NCBI GenBank assembly: GCA_045560765.1
Contig: JBJKZD010000012.1
Span: forward strand, 138,116 to 202,115
DNA from: UBA9926 sp913064795
GTDB taxonomy: Bacteria > Pseudomonadota > Gammaproteobacteria > Pseudomonadales > Azotimanducaceae
Length of the DNA stretch: 64,000 bases
Direction: 5' to 3'
Part shown: one piece after another, positions 26,531 to 33,277 of the stretch
How the letters are laid out: each line of letters opens with the position of its first letter
Position numbering within the stretch: position 1 is the stretch's first letter
The notes under the pieces: model-generated
Databases searched by the model: none
What the model was told of the DNA's origin: nothing
The model's input: only the letters and a program-made list of their open reading frames with translations
Made by a program: the position numbers and the translations under genes

Positions 26531-26914
26531 ATACTCCCTTCCCTTGACCAACGTTTTGATAGCCAGTGGTCTATAGCCAGAAGTGGATAGCCAGAAGTGG
26601 ATAGCCAGAAGTGGATAGTCAGAGGCTGGATAGCTAACGGTCGATAGCCAGAGATTCGACAATCAGCTTCGAGGGCGTTTCGGACAAGTGCACGATTCAA
26701 CGTCTTTTAAACGTTGCGCCGGGTAAGCGAGTCGCGCCGGGTCGTTCAGCAAGCGAAGGTGATTAAGTAGGCCTTTGGCTCAAGTTGCTTTGCATCCAAG
26801 AATTGTTGTCTGTGCTGAATGTAAAAGGCCTAGGCTGCACTGGTTAGGGATTCCATTCTCTGCGATCTGCCAGAGTGTTCTCTGTCACTGCGGTTATCTG
26901 GGTTGAGGGCGTTT
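26531..26914. other. 384-base gap with a seven-unit tandem array
   Basis: Between the CBS and VOC genes, which end towards each other. It contains the 14-bp tandem array (26557-26655) and, near 26697-26716, a small inverted repeat CAACG/CGTTG around TCTTTTAAA. The motif GCGCCGGGT is repeated at about 26716 and 26733. No gene is supported. Confidence 0.5.
26557..26655. repeat. Tandem array, 14 bp x 7
   Basis: Seven contiguous units with consensus GGATAGCCAGAAGT: 26557-26570, 26571-26584, 26585-26598, 26599-26612, 26613-26627 (15 bases), 26628-26641 and 26642-26655. The two central units are identical and the outer ones increasingly degenerate, the usual pattern of an array that grows in the middle. 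It lies downstream of the CBS gene. Confidence 0.92.
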
Positions 26915-27283
26915 TTAATCGATATCCTGGCCAAAAACCAAAATGTATCCGTTAATGTCGGTCACGCTGAAATCCCTGATACCATAGTCTCGATCTCCGA
27001 TTTCAGTGGTGATGTTAGTGCCATTTCTTTTCAGCTCATCGTAATAAGCATTGACATCAACGAGCCAGTAAAACAGTCGGATGGGTCTTGGTAAATCGCT
27101 CGATTGAATGAAATGCAGTGCGGCATTGTCGCGCCAAACAACCGCATATTCGGATGATTGAAAGTCGCAGTGAAAGCCGAGACTGTTCACAAAAAAATCG
27201 ACGGTCGGTTCGACACTGGCGACCTCTAAAACCGGTGCGCCCTGAATGAACTGGGTGGGTGAGGAAGATGGCTTTTGAGGCAC
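26915..27283 (-). CDS. VOC (glyoxalase/bleomycin-resistance) family protein
   Basis: A 122-residue single-domain member of the vicinal-oxygen-chelate superfamily. The beta-alpha-beta-beta-beta pattern is visible twice: APVLEVASVEPTVDFFVNSLGF with AVVWRDNAALHFIQS, then LFYWLVDVNAYYDELKRNG with IRDFSVTDINGYILVFGQ. Such proteins include fosfomycin- and bleomycin-resistance determinants, glyoxalases and isomerases; the metal-binding set is incomplete by eye, so no activity is assigned. GTG 27283 has AAGGA upstream. Confidence 0.82.
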   Translation of the reverse strand: MPQKPSSSPTQFIQGAPVLEVASVEPTVDFFVNSLGFHCDFQSSEYAVVWRDNAALHFIQSSDLPRPIRLFYWLVDVNAYYDELKRNGTNITTEIGDRDYGIRDFSVTDINGYILVFGQDID

Positions 27284-27418
27284 CGAAGGTCCTTATTCGT
27301 GAGATCGTGGTTCTCCTTGAAAAAAAAGATTAGTCGGGTTCGACAGGTTTCTCAACTCGATGTGCCGGATGGCAGGTTGGGTGACCGTGCTTTTGAACTC
27401 GCCAACATCAATCAAGCG

Positions 27419-27859
27419 CTACTGAATTACAAATCCGGTGAGCATCGCGCGCTCGAGTTCGATCGGGTCTTCGCCCGTTTTAAAGAGCTGACGAACATTC
27501 GACTCAATTCGCTTAATGAATCCAGTTTTGCCACTAGTGGAGGTTATCTCATCGAATTGGCTGATTTGCATCAAAGTGAGTAGTTCGCTCTGGATCAGTG
27601 GTAAGTTGGCTTTGAAAGTATCACTCGTTGGGGCATCTCGAGTTTGCAGGCTGACGGTAATTTGGAGATATCGCATCTTGCCCTTAACGTCAAAATTGGT
27701 CACGACCGGAGGTACTTCCACATAAATAAAAGGTCGATCATCAACGAAGGTACCGGCGTTTTCCGTGGTGCTAACGTCGCCGAAGTAGAAGTAAGCGCCG
27801 ATGCCTCCACTGACTAGCAAGAGGGCGGCGAGGATACCTGAGAGTAGGAGTTTGTTCAT
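27419..27859 (-). CDS. Solitary FliL-family protein
   Basis: A 146-residue inner-membrane protein of the FliL family, whose classical members surround the flagellar stator. One N-terminal membrane helix (LLLSGILAALLLVSGGIGAYFYF, about 4-26) is followed by a periplasmic domain with the family core YVEVPPVVTNF, YLQITVSLQTRD and a C-terminal ERAMLTGFVIQ. ATG 27859 is chosen over the frame start at 27946 because it gives MNKLLLSG and the usual length. No flagellar genes are nearby, so it is a stand-alone paralogue. A decayed second copy lies inverted at 32812-33277. Twin hairpins (27958-28042) lie about 100 bases upstream of its start. Confidence 0.85.
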   Translation of the reverse strand: MNKLLLSGILAALLLVSGGIGAYFYFGDVSTTENAGTFVDDRPFIYVEVPPVVTNFDVKGKMRYLQITVSLQTRDAPTSDTFKANLPLIQSELLTLMQISQFDEITSTSGKTGFIKRIESNVRQLFKTGEDPIELERAMLTGFVIQ

Positions 27860-27957
27860 GTAAAGGTGCCTGTAATGGGTTGAAGAGGCGGCCTGGGCGC
27901 AGTCCCTCTCTGTGTTTCGTATTGGCCATTGATGATTCGAGGTCAAGACTTAAGGTA

Positions 27958-28042
27958 AGACCCTGATGCGCCTTTTTAAGGGGGGGGTAGGAGACGCATC
28001 AGGGTCTTTTTCCAAACGCAAGGAAAGGGGGGGATCCTCGCG
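27958..28042. promoter_or_regulatory. Twin hairpins with poly-G loops upstream of the FliL-like gene
   Basis: Hairpin 1 has 13-bp perfect arms AGACCCTGATGCG (27958-27970) and CGCATCAGGGTCT (27995-28007), with a loop containing eight G (27980-27987), and is followed by a T run (28007-28011) on the plus strand. Hairpin 2 has arms CGCAAGGA (28017-28024) and TCCTCGCG (28035-28042) with one mismatch and a loop with seven G. Plus-strand reading suggests a terminator, but no plus-strand gene precedes it. Minus-strand reading places it in the leader of the FliL-like gene. Confidence 0.65.
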
Positions 28043-28693
28043 CTGAAACCGTTTTAAAAGAAATCCTCTCTGACTAGACTGTTGCAATTAACTAAGCAAT
28101 CGTTGTGCCAGGTTTTTCGATCTCGAAGTTATTGTTGGCTAAAGGACTTAAAAAAATCGGGTTGAGCGCCTGACTAAAGCCGCCGATCCCGGCGGGTATA
28201 TGTCCTCTCGGGTTTGGGTGTCATCACGCTGAGCGACGCGAAGATCTGTCTCCAACTGTCTGCGACCAAACGAATTGCCCTATTTTTACAGGGTTTTGCT
28301 GTTTATTCTAAGGACGGGTGGCCAATTTTGAGAAAGCTTCAGGGTCGTAATCGCCGTGATTAAGTTCGAGCGGCGGAGGCTCGACTTGTCTCGAGTCTGA
28401 GCTCAAGCCCTTACCATGAGTACCACAATTTAAGGATTTAATGATGCAGACTGCTGTCGCTCCGGACGTTGCTGGCTTCAAAGAGGATGGGATGACCTAG
28501 ACTCTTACCGGGGTTTGAATGATTTCGGTGCGTTGCAGCAAAGCAATGCGCCGGGACGGTGCGTCCACATTTACTCACCACAACTCAGATCTATCTGTGT
28601 TGTGGTGAGAGGAGTCGTTGAGTTTCGAATTACGGGTAAAGAGAATGATCGTGATGCTGGAGGTCTGCTCGCCTCGAGGGCAGAGCAGCTTGA
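28043..28693. other. 650-base gap between the FliL-like gene and queA
   Basis: No convincing gene. A 68-codon frame at 28515-28721 runs across the palindrome and into queA. A 19-codon frame at 28441-28500 has an AAGGA upstream but no features. The region holds the 36-base near-perfect palindrome at 28574-28609 and probably the promoter of the minus-strand FliL-like gene. Confidence 0.45.
28574..28609. repeat. 36-base near-perfect palindrome after queA
   Basis: Arms CTCACCACAAC (28574-28584) and GTTGTGGTGAG (28599-28609) are perfect. Inside them CAGAT (28586-28590) and ATCTG (28593-28597) also pair, leaving one T/T mismatch and a two-base centre. It lies 85 bases past the queA stop. No T run flanks it on either strand, so a standard terminator is unlikely. 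Confidence 0.75.
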
Positions 28694-29713
28694 TCATAGG
28701 ATTAACATCGCATCGCCGTAGCTAAAAAATCGATATTCCTCGGCGATCGCGATCCTGTAGGCTTCAGACATCAGCGAATGCCCCGCGAGCGCGCTGACCA
28801 ACATCAAAAGTGTGGAGCCAGGAAGATGAAAATTGGTCAACAGTGAATCGACGATTTGAAACTCATAGCCTGGGTAGATAAAGATACTTGTCTCTCCTGC
28901 GCCACTTTGGAGTACCCCGTTGGTCGCCGCTGATTCTAGTGCTCTAACGCTGGTTGTCCCTACCGCGAGAATGCGTCCGCCGGTTTCTCTGTGACGAAAA
29001 ATGCTCTTCGCTGTTTGATCGGAGATTGAGAACCACTCTTCGTGCATGGTGTGGTCGCGGATGTCACTGACCTGGACGGGTTGAAAGGTGCCCGCACCTA
29101 CATGCAATGTGACCATCTCTTGACCAATTCCAAGGTCTGCAATCATCTCGAGCATGGATGAATCGAAGTGGAGTCCTGCAGTAGGCGCGGCGACCGCGCC
29201 GGCGGTCTCGGCGTAAACGGTTTGGTAGCGAGTTTGGTCATGAAGGTCCGGTTGTCGTTTGACGTAGGGTGGAAGAGGAATTTGTCCGTGCTCAGCAGAG
29301 ATTATTGATACACCTGGTTCAGGAAACTCAAGCTCAAAGAAACGATCCTTCCGACCTGTCACGCGAACAACAAAGGCACCGCTTGTCAGGATGATCTCTG
29401 TCCCCGGTTTAGGGGCTTTGCTGGCACGAATTTGCGCTAGGGCGGTTTGCTTGCCGGTGATGCGCTCCAGCATGATTTCGACGTGTCCTCCCGAAGATTT
29501 TCTGCCGGTGAACCGTGCTGGGATGACCTTGGTGTTATTAAAAATCAGCAGGTCTTGAGGTGACAGATACTCGGTGATGTTGGCGAATGACCGGTGCTCA
29601 ATCGTGCCAGTGTTGCGATGAATCACCATTAACCTGGCATCTCGGCGTTGCGCAGGCGGATGTTGCGCGATGAGGTGTTCGGGTAACTGATAATCAAAGT
29701 CTGCTTTTTGCAT
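28694..29713 (-). CDS. queA: S-adenosylmethionine:tRNA ribosyltransferase-isomerase QueA
   Basis: A 339-residue enzyme that transfers and rearranges the ribose of SAM onto 7-aminomethyl-7-deazaguanine in tRNA, giving epoxyqueuosine. Family blocks are DFDYQLPEHLIAQHPPAQRRDARL at the start, FNNTKVIPARF, the YQTVYAETAGAVAAPTAGLHF core and LLTNFHLPGSTLLMLVSA near the end. The frame is open to 29905, but ATG 29713 gives the standard N-terminus and length. Normally queA is directly upstream of tgt; here it points the other way and is 5.5 kb from tgt, with a tRNA and an accessory segment between them. Confidence 0.96.
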   Translation of the reverse strand: MQKADFDYQLPEHLIAQHPPAQRRDARLMVIHRNTGTIEHRSFANITEYLSPQDLLIFNNTKVIPARFTGRKSSGGHVEIMLERITGKQTALAQIRASKAPKPGTEIILTSGAFVVRVTGRKDRFFELEFPEPGVSIISAEHGQIPLPPYVKRQPDLHDQTRYQTVYAETAGAVAAPTAGLHFDSSMLEMIADLGIGQEMVTLHVGAGTFQPVQVSDIRDHTMHEEWFSISDQTAKSIFRHRETGGRILAVGTTSVRALESAATNGVLQSGAGETSIFIYPGYEFQIVDSLLTNFHLPGSTLLMLVSALAGHSLMSEAYRIAIAEEYRFFSYGDAMLIL

Positions 29714-29816
29714 GGGCGGGGCCCTGTTTAATGAATGGGGGACGCAACGCGCCCTCGCAAACCAATCACGAGTGGAGGCCGTATCATAACCACTATCGTA
29801 TCGAGGCTCAGCTCCT

Positions 29817-29993
29817 ATGTTTTCTTGGTTTAAAAAAGATCCAGTAGCAAAATTAAAAAAAGCGTATTTGGCAAAACTCGAAGCAGCAATGATGGCCCAA
29901 CGCAATGGCGATATTCGGGGTTACTCGGCATTAACAGCAGAAGCCGAGGCGATTCGCGAGGAAATGGAAATCGCTGCGCAACACGCGATTTGA
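29817..29993 (+). CDS. Small DUF6435-like protein
   Basis: A 58-residue cytosolic protein matching, as far as I recall it, the small DUF6435 family: MFSWFKKDPVAKLKKAYLA, then a helix with MMAQRNGDIRGYSALTAEAE. It looks like one helical hairpin with a hydrophobic/aromatic first segment and basic N-terminal half. Function is unknown. It starts at ATG 29817, about 100 bases from the divergent queA start. Its TGA overlaps the TTG start of the next gene (TTGA at 29990-29993), so the two are probably coupled. Confidence 0.8.
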   Translation: MFSWFKKDPVAKLKKAYLAKLEAAMMAQRNGDIRGYSALTAEAEAIREEMEIAAQHAI

Positions 29994-30370
29994 ATATCGG
30001 CGCGTTTAGCCTCTCAGAGGCTTCGGCGGAAGAAAGCAGACTGCTTCGAACATTGGTTGTCCTCGCACAAGCGCAGCAACTTACGCCCTCTTTGTTGGCG
30101 CATCCGTCCTTAGGGTATCCCTACTGGCGCCTAAAGTGCAGCTGGATGGAGTTGAGCCGGGCCTATTGTGATAAATCGATGGGATTAATGAATCTTGTGA
30201 CCCTGCAGAACGTTTTGATGGACCTTTCGGGTCGTTCGATTATCGGAGGAGATAACTTCACCGAGGACTGCGGACCCGCGATCGCTGTCCAGAGAGTTTA
30301 CGAAGATCCCGCCGGGACAATCCTTGCTCATCTTCAGATAGATATTTCAGCACTTGCTGGGCAGTTCTAA
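29990..30370 (+). CDS. Hypothetical 126-residue protein coupled to the DUF6435-like gene
   Basis: I do not recognise this protein. It is soluble, with a leucine- and alanine-rich helical N-terminal half (ESRLLRTLVVLAQAQQLT) and a mixed C-terminal half containing CSWMELSRAYCDKSMGL and GGDNFTEDCGPAIAVQRVY. The start is TTG 29990, overlapping the previous stop as TTGA. The 3' end lies 63 bases before tRNA-Leu. The coupling and sensible composition argue that it is real. Confidence 0.6.
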   Translation: MNIGAFSLSEASAEESRLLRTLVVLAQAQQLTPSLLAHPSLGYPYWRLKCSWMELSRAYCDKSMGLMNLVTLQNVLMDLSGRSIIGGDNFTEDCGPAIAVQRVYEDPAGTILAHLQIDISALAGQF

Positions 30371-30386
30371 ACCCGTTTCCAAGCGT

Positions 30387-30419
30387 TCAGGGTTACTTGG
30401 CGCAAAGTTCTGGTATACT
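30387..30419 (+). promoter_or_regulatory. Promoter region of tRNA-Leu
   Basis: A good -10 box, TATACT (30414-30419), lies 15 bases upstream of the tRNA. The -35 is weak: GGTTAC (30391-30396) stands 17 bases away. A short GC-rich stretch (CGCTCGC) follows the -10, as is usual for stable RNA genes. Confidence 0.5.
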
Positions 30420-30433
30420 TTCGCTCGCAACGT

Positions 30434-30520
30434 GCCGGGGTGGCGGAACTGGTAGACGCGCCGGATTCAAAATCCGGTTCCTTCACGGGAGTGCCGGTTC
30501 GATTCCGGCCCTCGGTACCA
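30434..30520 (+). tRNA. tRNA-Leu (anticodon CAA)
   Basis: An 87-base leucine tRNA with encoded CCA. The acceptor GCCGGGG (30434-30440) pairs with CCTCGGT before ACCA. The D arm contains GGTAGACGC. The anticodon stem CCGGA/TCCGG encloses loop TTCAAAA with anticodon CAA, reading UUG. A long variable arm (TTCCTTCACGGGAG) marks it as class II, and the T arm contains GGTTCGATTCC. In Pseudomonas a tRNA-Leu lies next to queA, so it probably marks the old junction; an accessory segment follows its 3' end. Confidence 0.96.
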
Positions 30521-30811
30521 CGTGCTTAAAAACACTGAGGCTTTACAGCGCTATAAATAGAGTGTTTTGACTCGCGTCAAAACTGCACCAATTCCGTGAC
30601 AAGCTTCCGGACGAACCACTCGGTGTTTTTCAGCCTTTACACTGTTGTGGACACTCCTATAGGCATGCTGGGGGCTCCTGAACCGTCTGTTAGCAAGTAT
30701 CAGTGGTTACTCAGCCAGACACAAAAAATGCCAACTTTAAAATAAATGGACCGCTACTTACGTGTAGCCCTCGCAGTTACAACGCCACTAGCAAAACAAC
30801 TATTTCCTGAG
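30521..30811. other. Gap after tRNA-Leu
   Basis: Nearly 300 bases without a gene. AAAACACT (30529-30536) and AGTGTTTT (30561-30568) form an 8-bp inverted repeat that may end the tRNA transcript. I see no copy of the tRNA 3' end in the following 3.5 kb that would prove integration. The 86-codon plus-strand frame at 30746-31006 is the shadow of the minus-strand gene. Confidence 0.45.
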
Positions 30812-31099
30812 TTAGCCTACAGACCCTCCATCGCCCCCACCGGTGCCACCGACTCCACTAGAAGCACCCACACCTCCTCCGTAAGAGAAACGCTCCCACG
30901 CGTGATTGCACCTACGACACTGTACAAGCTCACGGTCACCTTTTTGCTCTACCAGCTTTGGCAACGAAAACCATTGATTGCGCTGAGGGCATCGCTGTCT
31001 GGGTAAAAAAATGGGAGCTAGATAGGCCAACACCAAAAGAACAAGCAGTCCCATAATCAACTCACCGATTATTTCTCCAGTCACTGGTAGAGCAGCCAT
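30812..31099 (-). CDS. Small membrane protein with a partial zinc-ribbon and glycine tail
   Basis: A 95-residue protein I do not recognise. One membrane helix (IIGELIMGLLVLLVLAYLAPIF, about 9-30) is followed by a short cytosolic part with CPQRNQ (C37) and QCRRCNHAWE (C61, C64), which resembles a zinc ribbon lacking its second cysteine. It ends in a glycine/serine tail, GGGVGASSGVGGTGGGDGG. ATG 31099 directly follows the stop of the next upstream frame (TAA 31100-31102). It is the last of three head-to-tail frames at 31983-30812. Confidence 0.6.
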   Translation of the reverse strand: MAALPVTGEIIGELIMGLLVLLVLAYLAPIFLPRQRCPQRNQWFSLPKLVEQKGDRELVQCRRCNHAWERFSYGGGVGASSGVGGTGGGDGGSVG

Positions 31100-31336
31100 T
31101 TAGAAACTAAGTTCAATTAAACCGAACAAGTGGATAGAAACAATGATTGTTCGACATTGGTTAAAAGCTTGGCTCAACATCCGCTGCAAGTAGAGGGGTT
31201 TTAGGATGTCACTCCGCAGAGCCTCTACGAGACGATTGCAGGTGCTGCGGGGTAGCTGTTGGCGCACGAAGGGAGGTCTTCGTTGTTGCCATTGGTGATG
31301 AGTGCTGCGAATGTCTAAGAAGTTAGGACCTCTCAA
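31100..31336 (-). CDS. Hypothetical 78-residue protein encoded across a direct repeat
   Basis: A basic, soluble 78-residue frame of unknown function. Residues about 26-64 (RQQLPRSTCNRLVEALRSD onward to AFNQCRT) are encoded by the 128-bp direct repeat copy A. Copy B at 32058-32185 keeps the same frame open over that stretch with few residue changes, which hints at coding constraint. The start TTG (31334-31336) overlaps the upstream stop as TTGA, and the stop abuts the ATG of the next gene. It may be a genuine middle gene of the cassette or a chance frame. Confidence 0.4.
   Translation of the reverse strand: MRGPNFLDIRSTHHQWQQRRPPFVRQQLPRSTCNRLVEALRSDILKPLYLQRMLSQAFNQCRTIIVSIHLFGLIELSF
31141..31268. 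repeat. 128-bp direct repeat, copy A
   Basis: This segment recurs in the same orientation at 32058-32185 with about five mismatches (roughly 96% identity by eye). The shared core begins TTCGACATTGGTTAAAAGCT. The two copies bracket the gene for the 216-residue membrane protein. Confidence 0.92.
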
Positions 31337-31983
31337 AGAGCCTCCTCCACCGAGCGCAATTCACATTGCCAGCTCCCGAGCAAATTTTCAGAGTAATAGT
31401 CTCTTTTAGTCAATGTGAGGGTGCGTCTGGAAAGATTTGCGGTTAGCAGATGCCCTCTATTGTCTACTAAAAATAACTCTTCCCAACTAAGCCGATGGAC
31501 ATTAAAAATGGTTAGTTCCAAATCCTCAAAATAAGCATAGCCTTCCTCGGCATCGACTTTTTTCTCATAAATATGCCCATTTTCTGAATTTGTAAAAGGT
31601 ATAAATTCAATCCGATACTCTTGATCCAAACCATCGCAGTAAAGGTCAACTTGCAGTGTATTCATGTAGTAATTCAATGCCGCTGCACCTAGCACTAAGA
31701 TAAGAATCAGCCCATATAAACCATTCTCTAAACTAATGACTGGCTTACTTTTTCTTTCAGCTTCCTCTTTGCTTGAAATAACGAATAAATAGCATCCCCA
31801 CAGCGATAAAAAGCCGCCCACTAGAATTAAAGCCCAGACAACACTCACATTGGTTAGCAGCGGATGCAGCGTATTGCCGTCCCCAAAGTATGCGAAGAGA
31901 CCTATCCCGAGCATCAAAGCAGAAACTTGAGCGAGAATGATGGCAAAACCTCTTCTTGTCTTAAGTTTATCTATCGAATCCAC
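31333..31983 (-). CDS. Uncharacterised inner-membrane protein with a soluble C-terminal domain
   Basis: A 216-residue protein that I cannot assign. It has three predicted membrane helices (about 13-32 IILAQVSALMLGIGLFAYF, 45-70 VSVVWALILVGGFLSLWGC, 88-105 YGLILILVLGAAALNY), then a soluble domain of about 105 residues rich in beta-type segments and acidic residues (YRIEFIPF, YEKKVDAEEGYAYFEDLELTIF). The start is GTG 31983 with AAGGA eight bases upstream. The coding sequence is visibly more AT-rich than its neighbours, a sign of transfer. It leads the three-frame cassette and is flanked by the 128-bp repeats. Confidence 0.65.
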   Translation of the reverse strand: MDSIDKLKTRRGFAIILAQVSALMLGIGLFAYFGDGNTLHPLLTNVSVVWALILVGGFLSLWGCYLFVISSKEEAERKSKPVISLENGLYGLILILVLGAAALNYYMNTLQVDLYCDGLDQEYRIEFIPFTNSENGHIYEKKVDAEEGYAYFEDLELTIFNVHRLSWEELFLVDNRGHLLTANLSRRTLTLTKRDYYSENLLGSWQCELRSVEEAL

Positions 31984-32811
31984 GTTTTTTTTCCTTAGAG
32001 TAATCGGGTCAACCTTTGGACGCTCAGCTTCTTCTAAGCTATGGCGCTACCAAAATGCAATCACTGTTCGACATTGGTTAAAAGCTTGGCTCAACATCCG
32101 CTGCAAGTAGAGAGGTTTTAGGATGTCACTCCGCAGAGCCTCTACGAGACGATTGCAGGTGCGGCGGGGTAGCTGTTGGGGCACGGGGAGGAAGTCTGCC
32201 GCCAGTTAGTAGTTGTAGTTCCCACCCAGACACAAAAGAAGACCGGTTTAAAAAGGATTGTATGGCTACTGGTCCTAAAAAGCGTAAATCGCCGAGCACC
32301 CACATCTCTTAACACTTTTCAACAGCTTCTAAACGCTTATTTCTCTGAACTTAATTCTCTCTTTATACGGACCTGGAGAATACGCAGCAGTTATTATTCA
32401 GACTGGGTTGGTGGAACGTGAGAATTTATCGCATCAAAGCGCTTAGCGCAGCTGTTGAGTGTTGTCTAGTACTAAGTTGTAGCGGTTATCTCTGGATCAC
32501 CTACACGTCCTTGTGAGAACGCAGCTCCTCGGTGCCGCTTGCAAGCACGATGATTTCATCAATTTTTCTGTTTTCAGGCGTAGCGCTGGAGGAGTGTCTG
32601 CTCGAGTAGGGTTCAATCGATAAGGCGCTTAATCTCGTTGAATCTTGCGCCCCGCCGACTGTCCTCTCTGTCGGTTGCAGGGAGTTTAGGAGCAGAATTA
32701 ATCGCAAATAACTCATCGAAATGAATCAAATGGACACATCGTGTTGTACCTAGAGAGGCATGCTGTCAGACTAGATAGAAAGCGGTGGTTACAAACTAAG
32801 GTCGTTAAATT
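31984..32811. other. 828-base region with repeat copy B and no clear gene
   Basis: Contains direct repeat copy B (32058-32185). Minus-strand frames here are short: one of about 46-52 codons over the repeat, and one of 71 codons at 32501-32716 whose distal part (IDEIIVLASGTEELRS) looks protein-like but is unassigned. An 81-codon plus-strand frame at 32176-32421 has no features. The region looks like degraded accessory DNA. Confidence 0.45.
32058..32185. repeat. 128-bp direct repeat, copy B
   Basis: Second copy of the 31141-31268 repeat, offset by 917 bases, same orientation. Differences are a few substitutions and no indels. Similarity fades just outside (CAATGATTG versus CAATCACTG at the left end). 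Confidence 0.92.
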
Positions 32812-33277
32812 GTGAATAAATTTGTCATCATCGGCGATGTCGTTGTCGCTGTCTTGCTCAACGGGTGGCGGCGCTGGAGCCTACTTCTTACCTGGGGATG
32901 AAAGATGGTCCTGGGGCACCCGAGGGGCCGAAGGTGGATGAGCGGCCGATTTCTGTTATACGTCGAAGTGCCACCGGTAGTCGCCAACTTCGACGTGAAA
33001 GGAAAGATGCGCTACCTGCAGATCACCGTGAGCTTACAAACGCGTGATACTGCCTTCGAGTCGTCGCCTTTAAGGCAAATCTAGCCGCTGATTCAAAGCG
33101 AGCTGCTTACGCTGATGCAGAGGCAGTTCAGTTCGATGAGATTACCATTCGATTGACGGCGAATCGGCCGCTTTTATCAAGCGGATAGAGGCGAGCGTGA
33201 AGCGATTGTTTAAAGGTAATAGTAAAGACCCGATTGAGCTGGAACAAGCAATGCTGACCGGATTTGTCGTCCAGTAA
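32812..33277 (+). pseudogene. Decayed second copy of the FliL-family gene
   Basis: Fragments of the intact gene at 27419-27859 occur here in order, but in shifting frames on the opposite strand. MNKFVII opens at GTG 32812. GGGAGAYF follows in the second frame (about 32864-32887), then DERP in a third. YVEVPPVVANFDVKGKMRY and LQTRD are intact (32959 to about 33045). FKANL, PLIQSELLTLMQ, QFDEIT and FIKRIEASVKRLF follow in further frames, ending with IELEQAMLTGFVVQ and TAA 33275-33277. At least six frame changes show a long-dead gene. The final 36 codons are still uninterrupted. Confidence 0.9.

Noticed and set aside
28441..28500. 19-codon frame with AAGGA upstream, possible leader peptide
   Set aside because: Too short, followed by no plus-strand gene, and no attenuator-like structure is attached to it.
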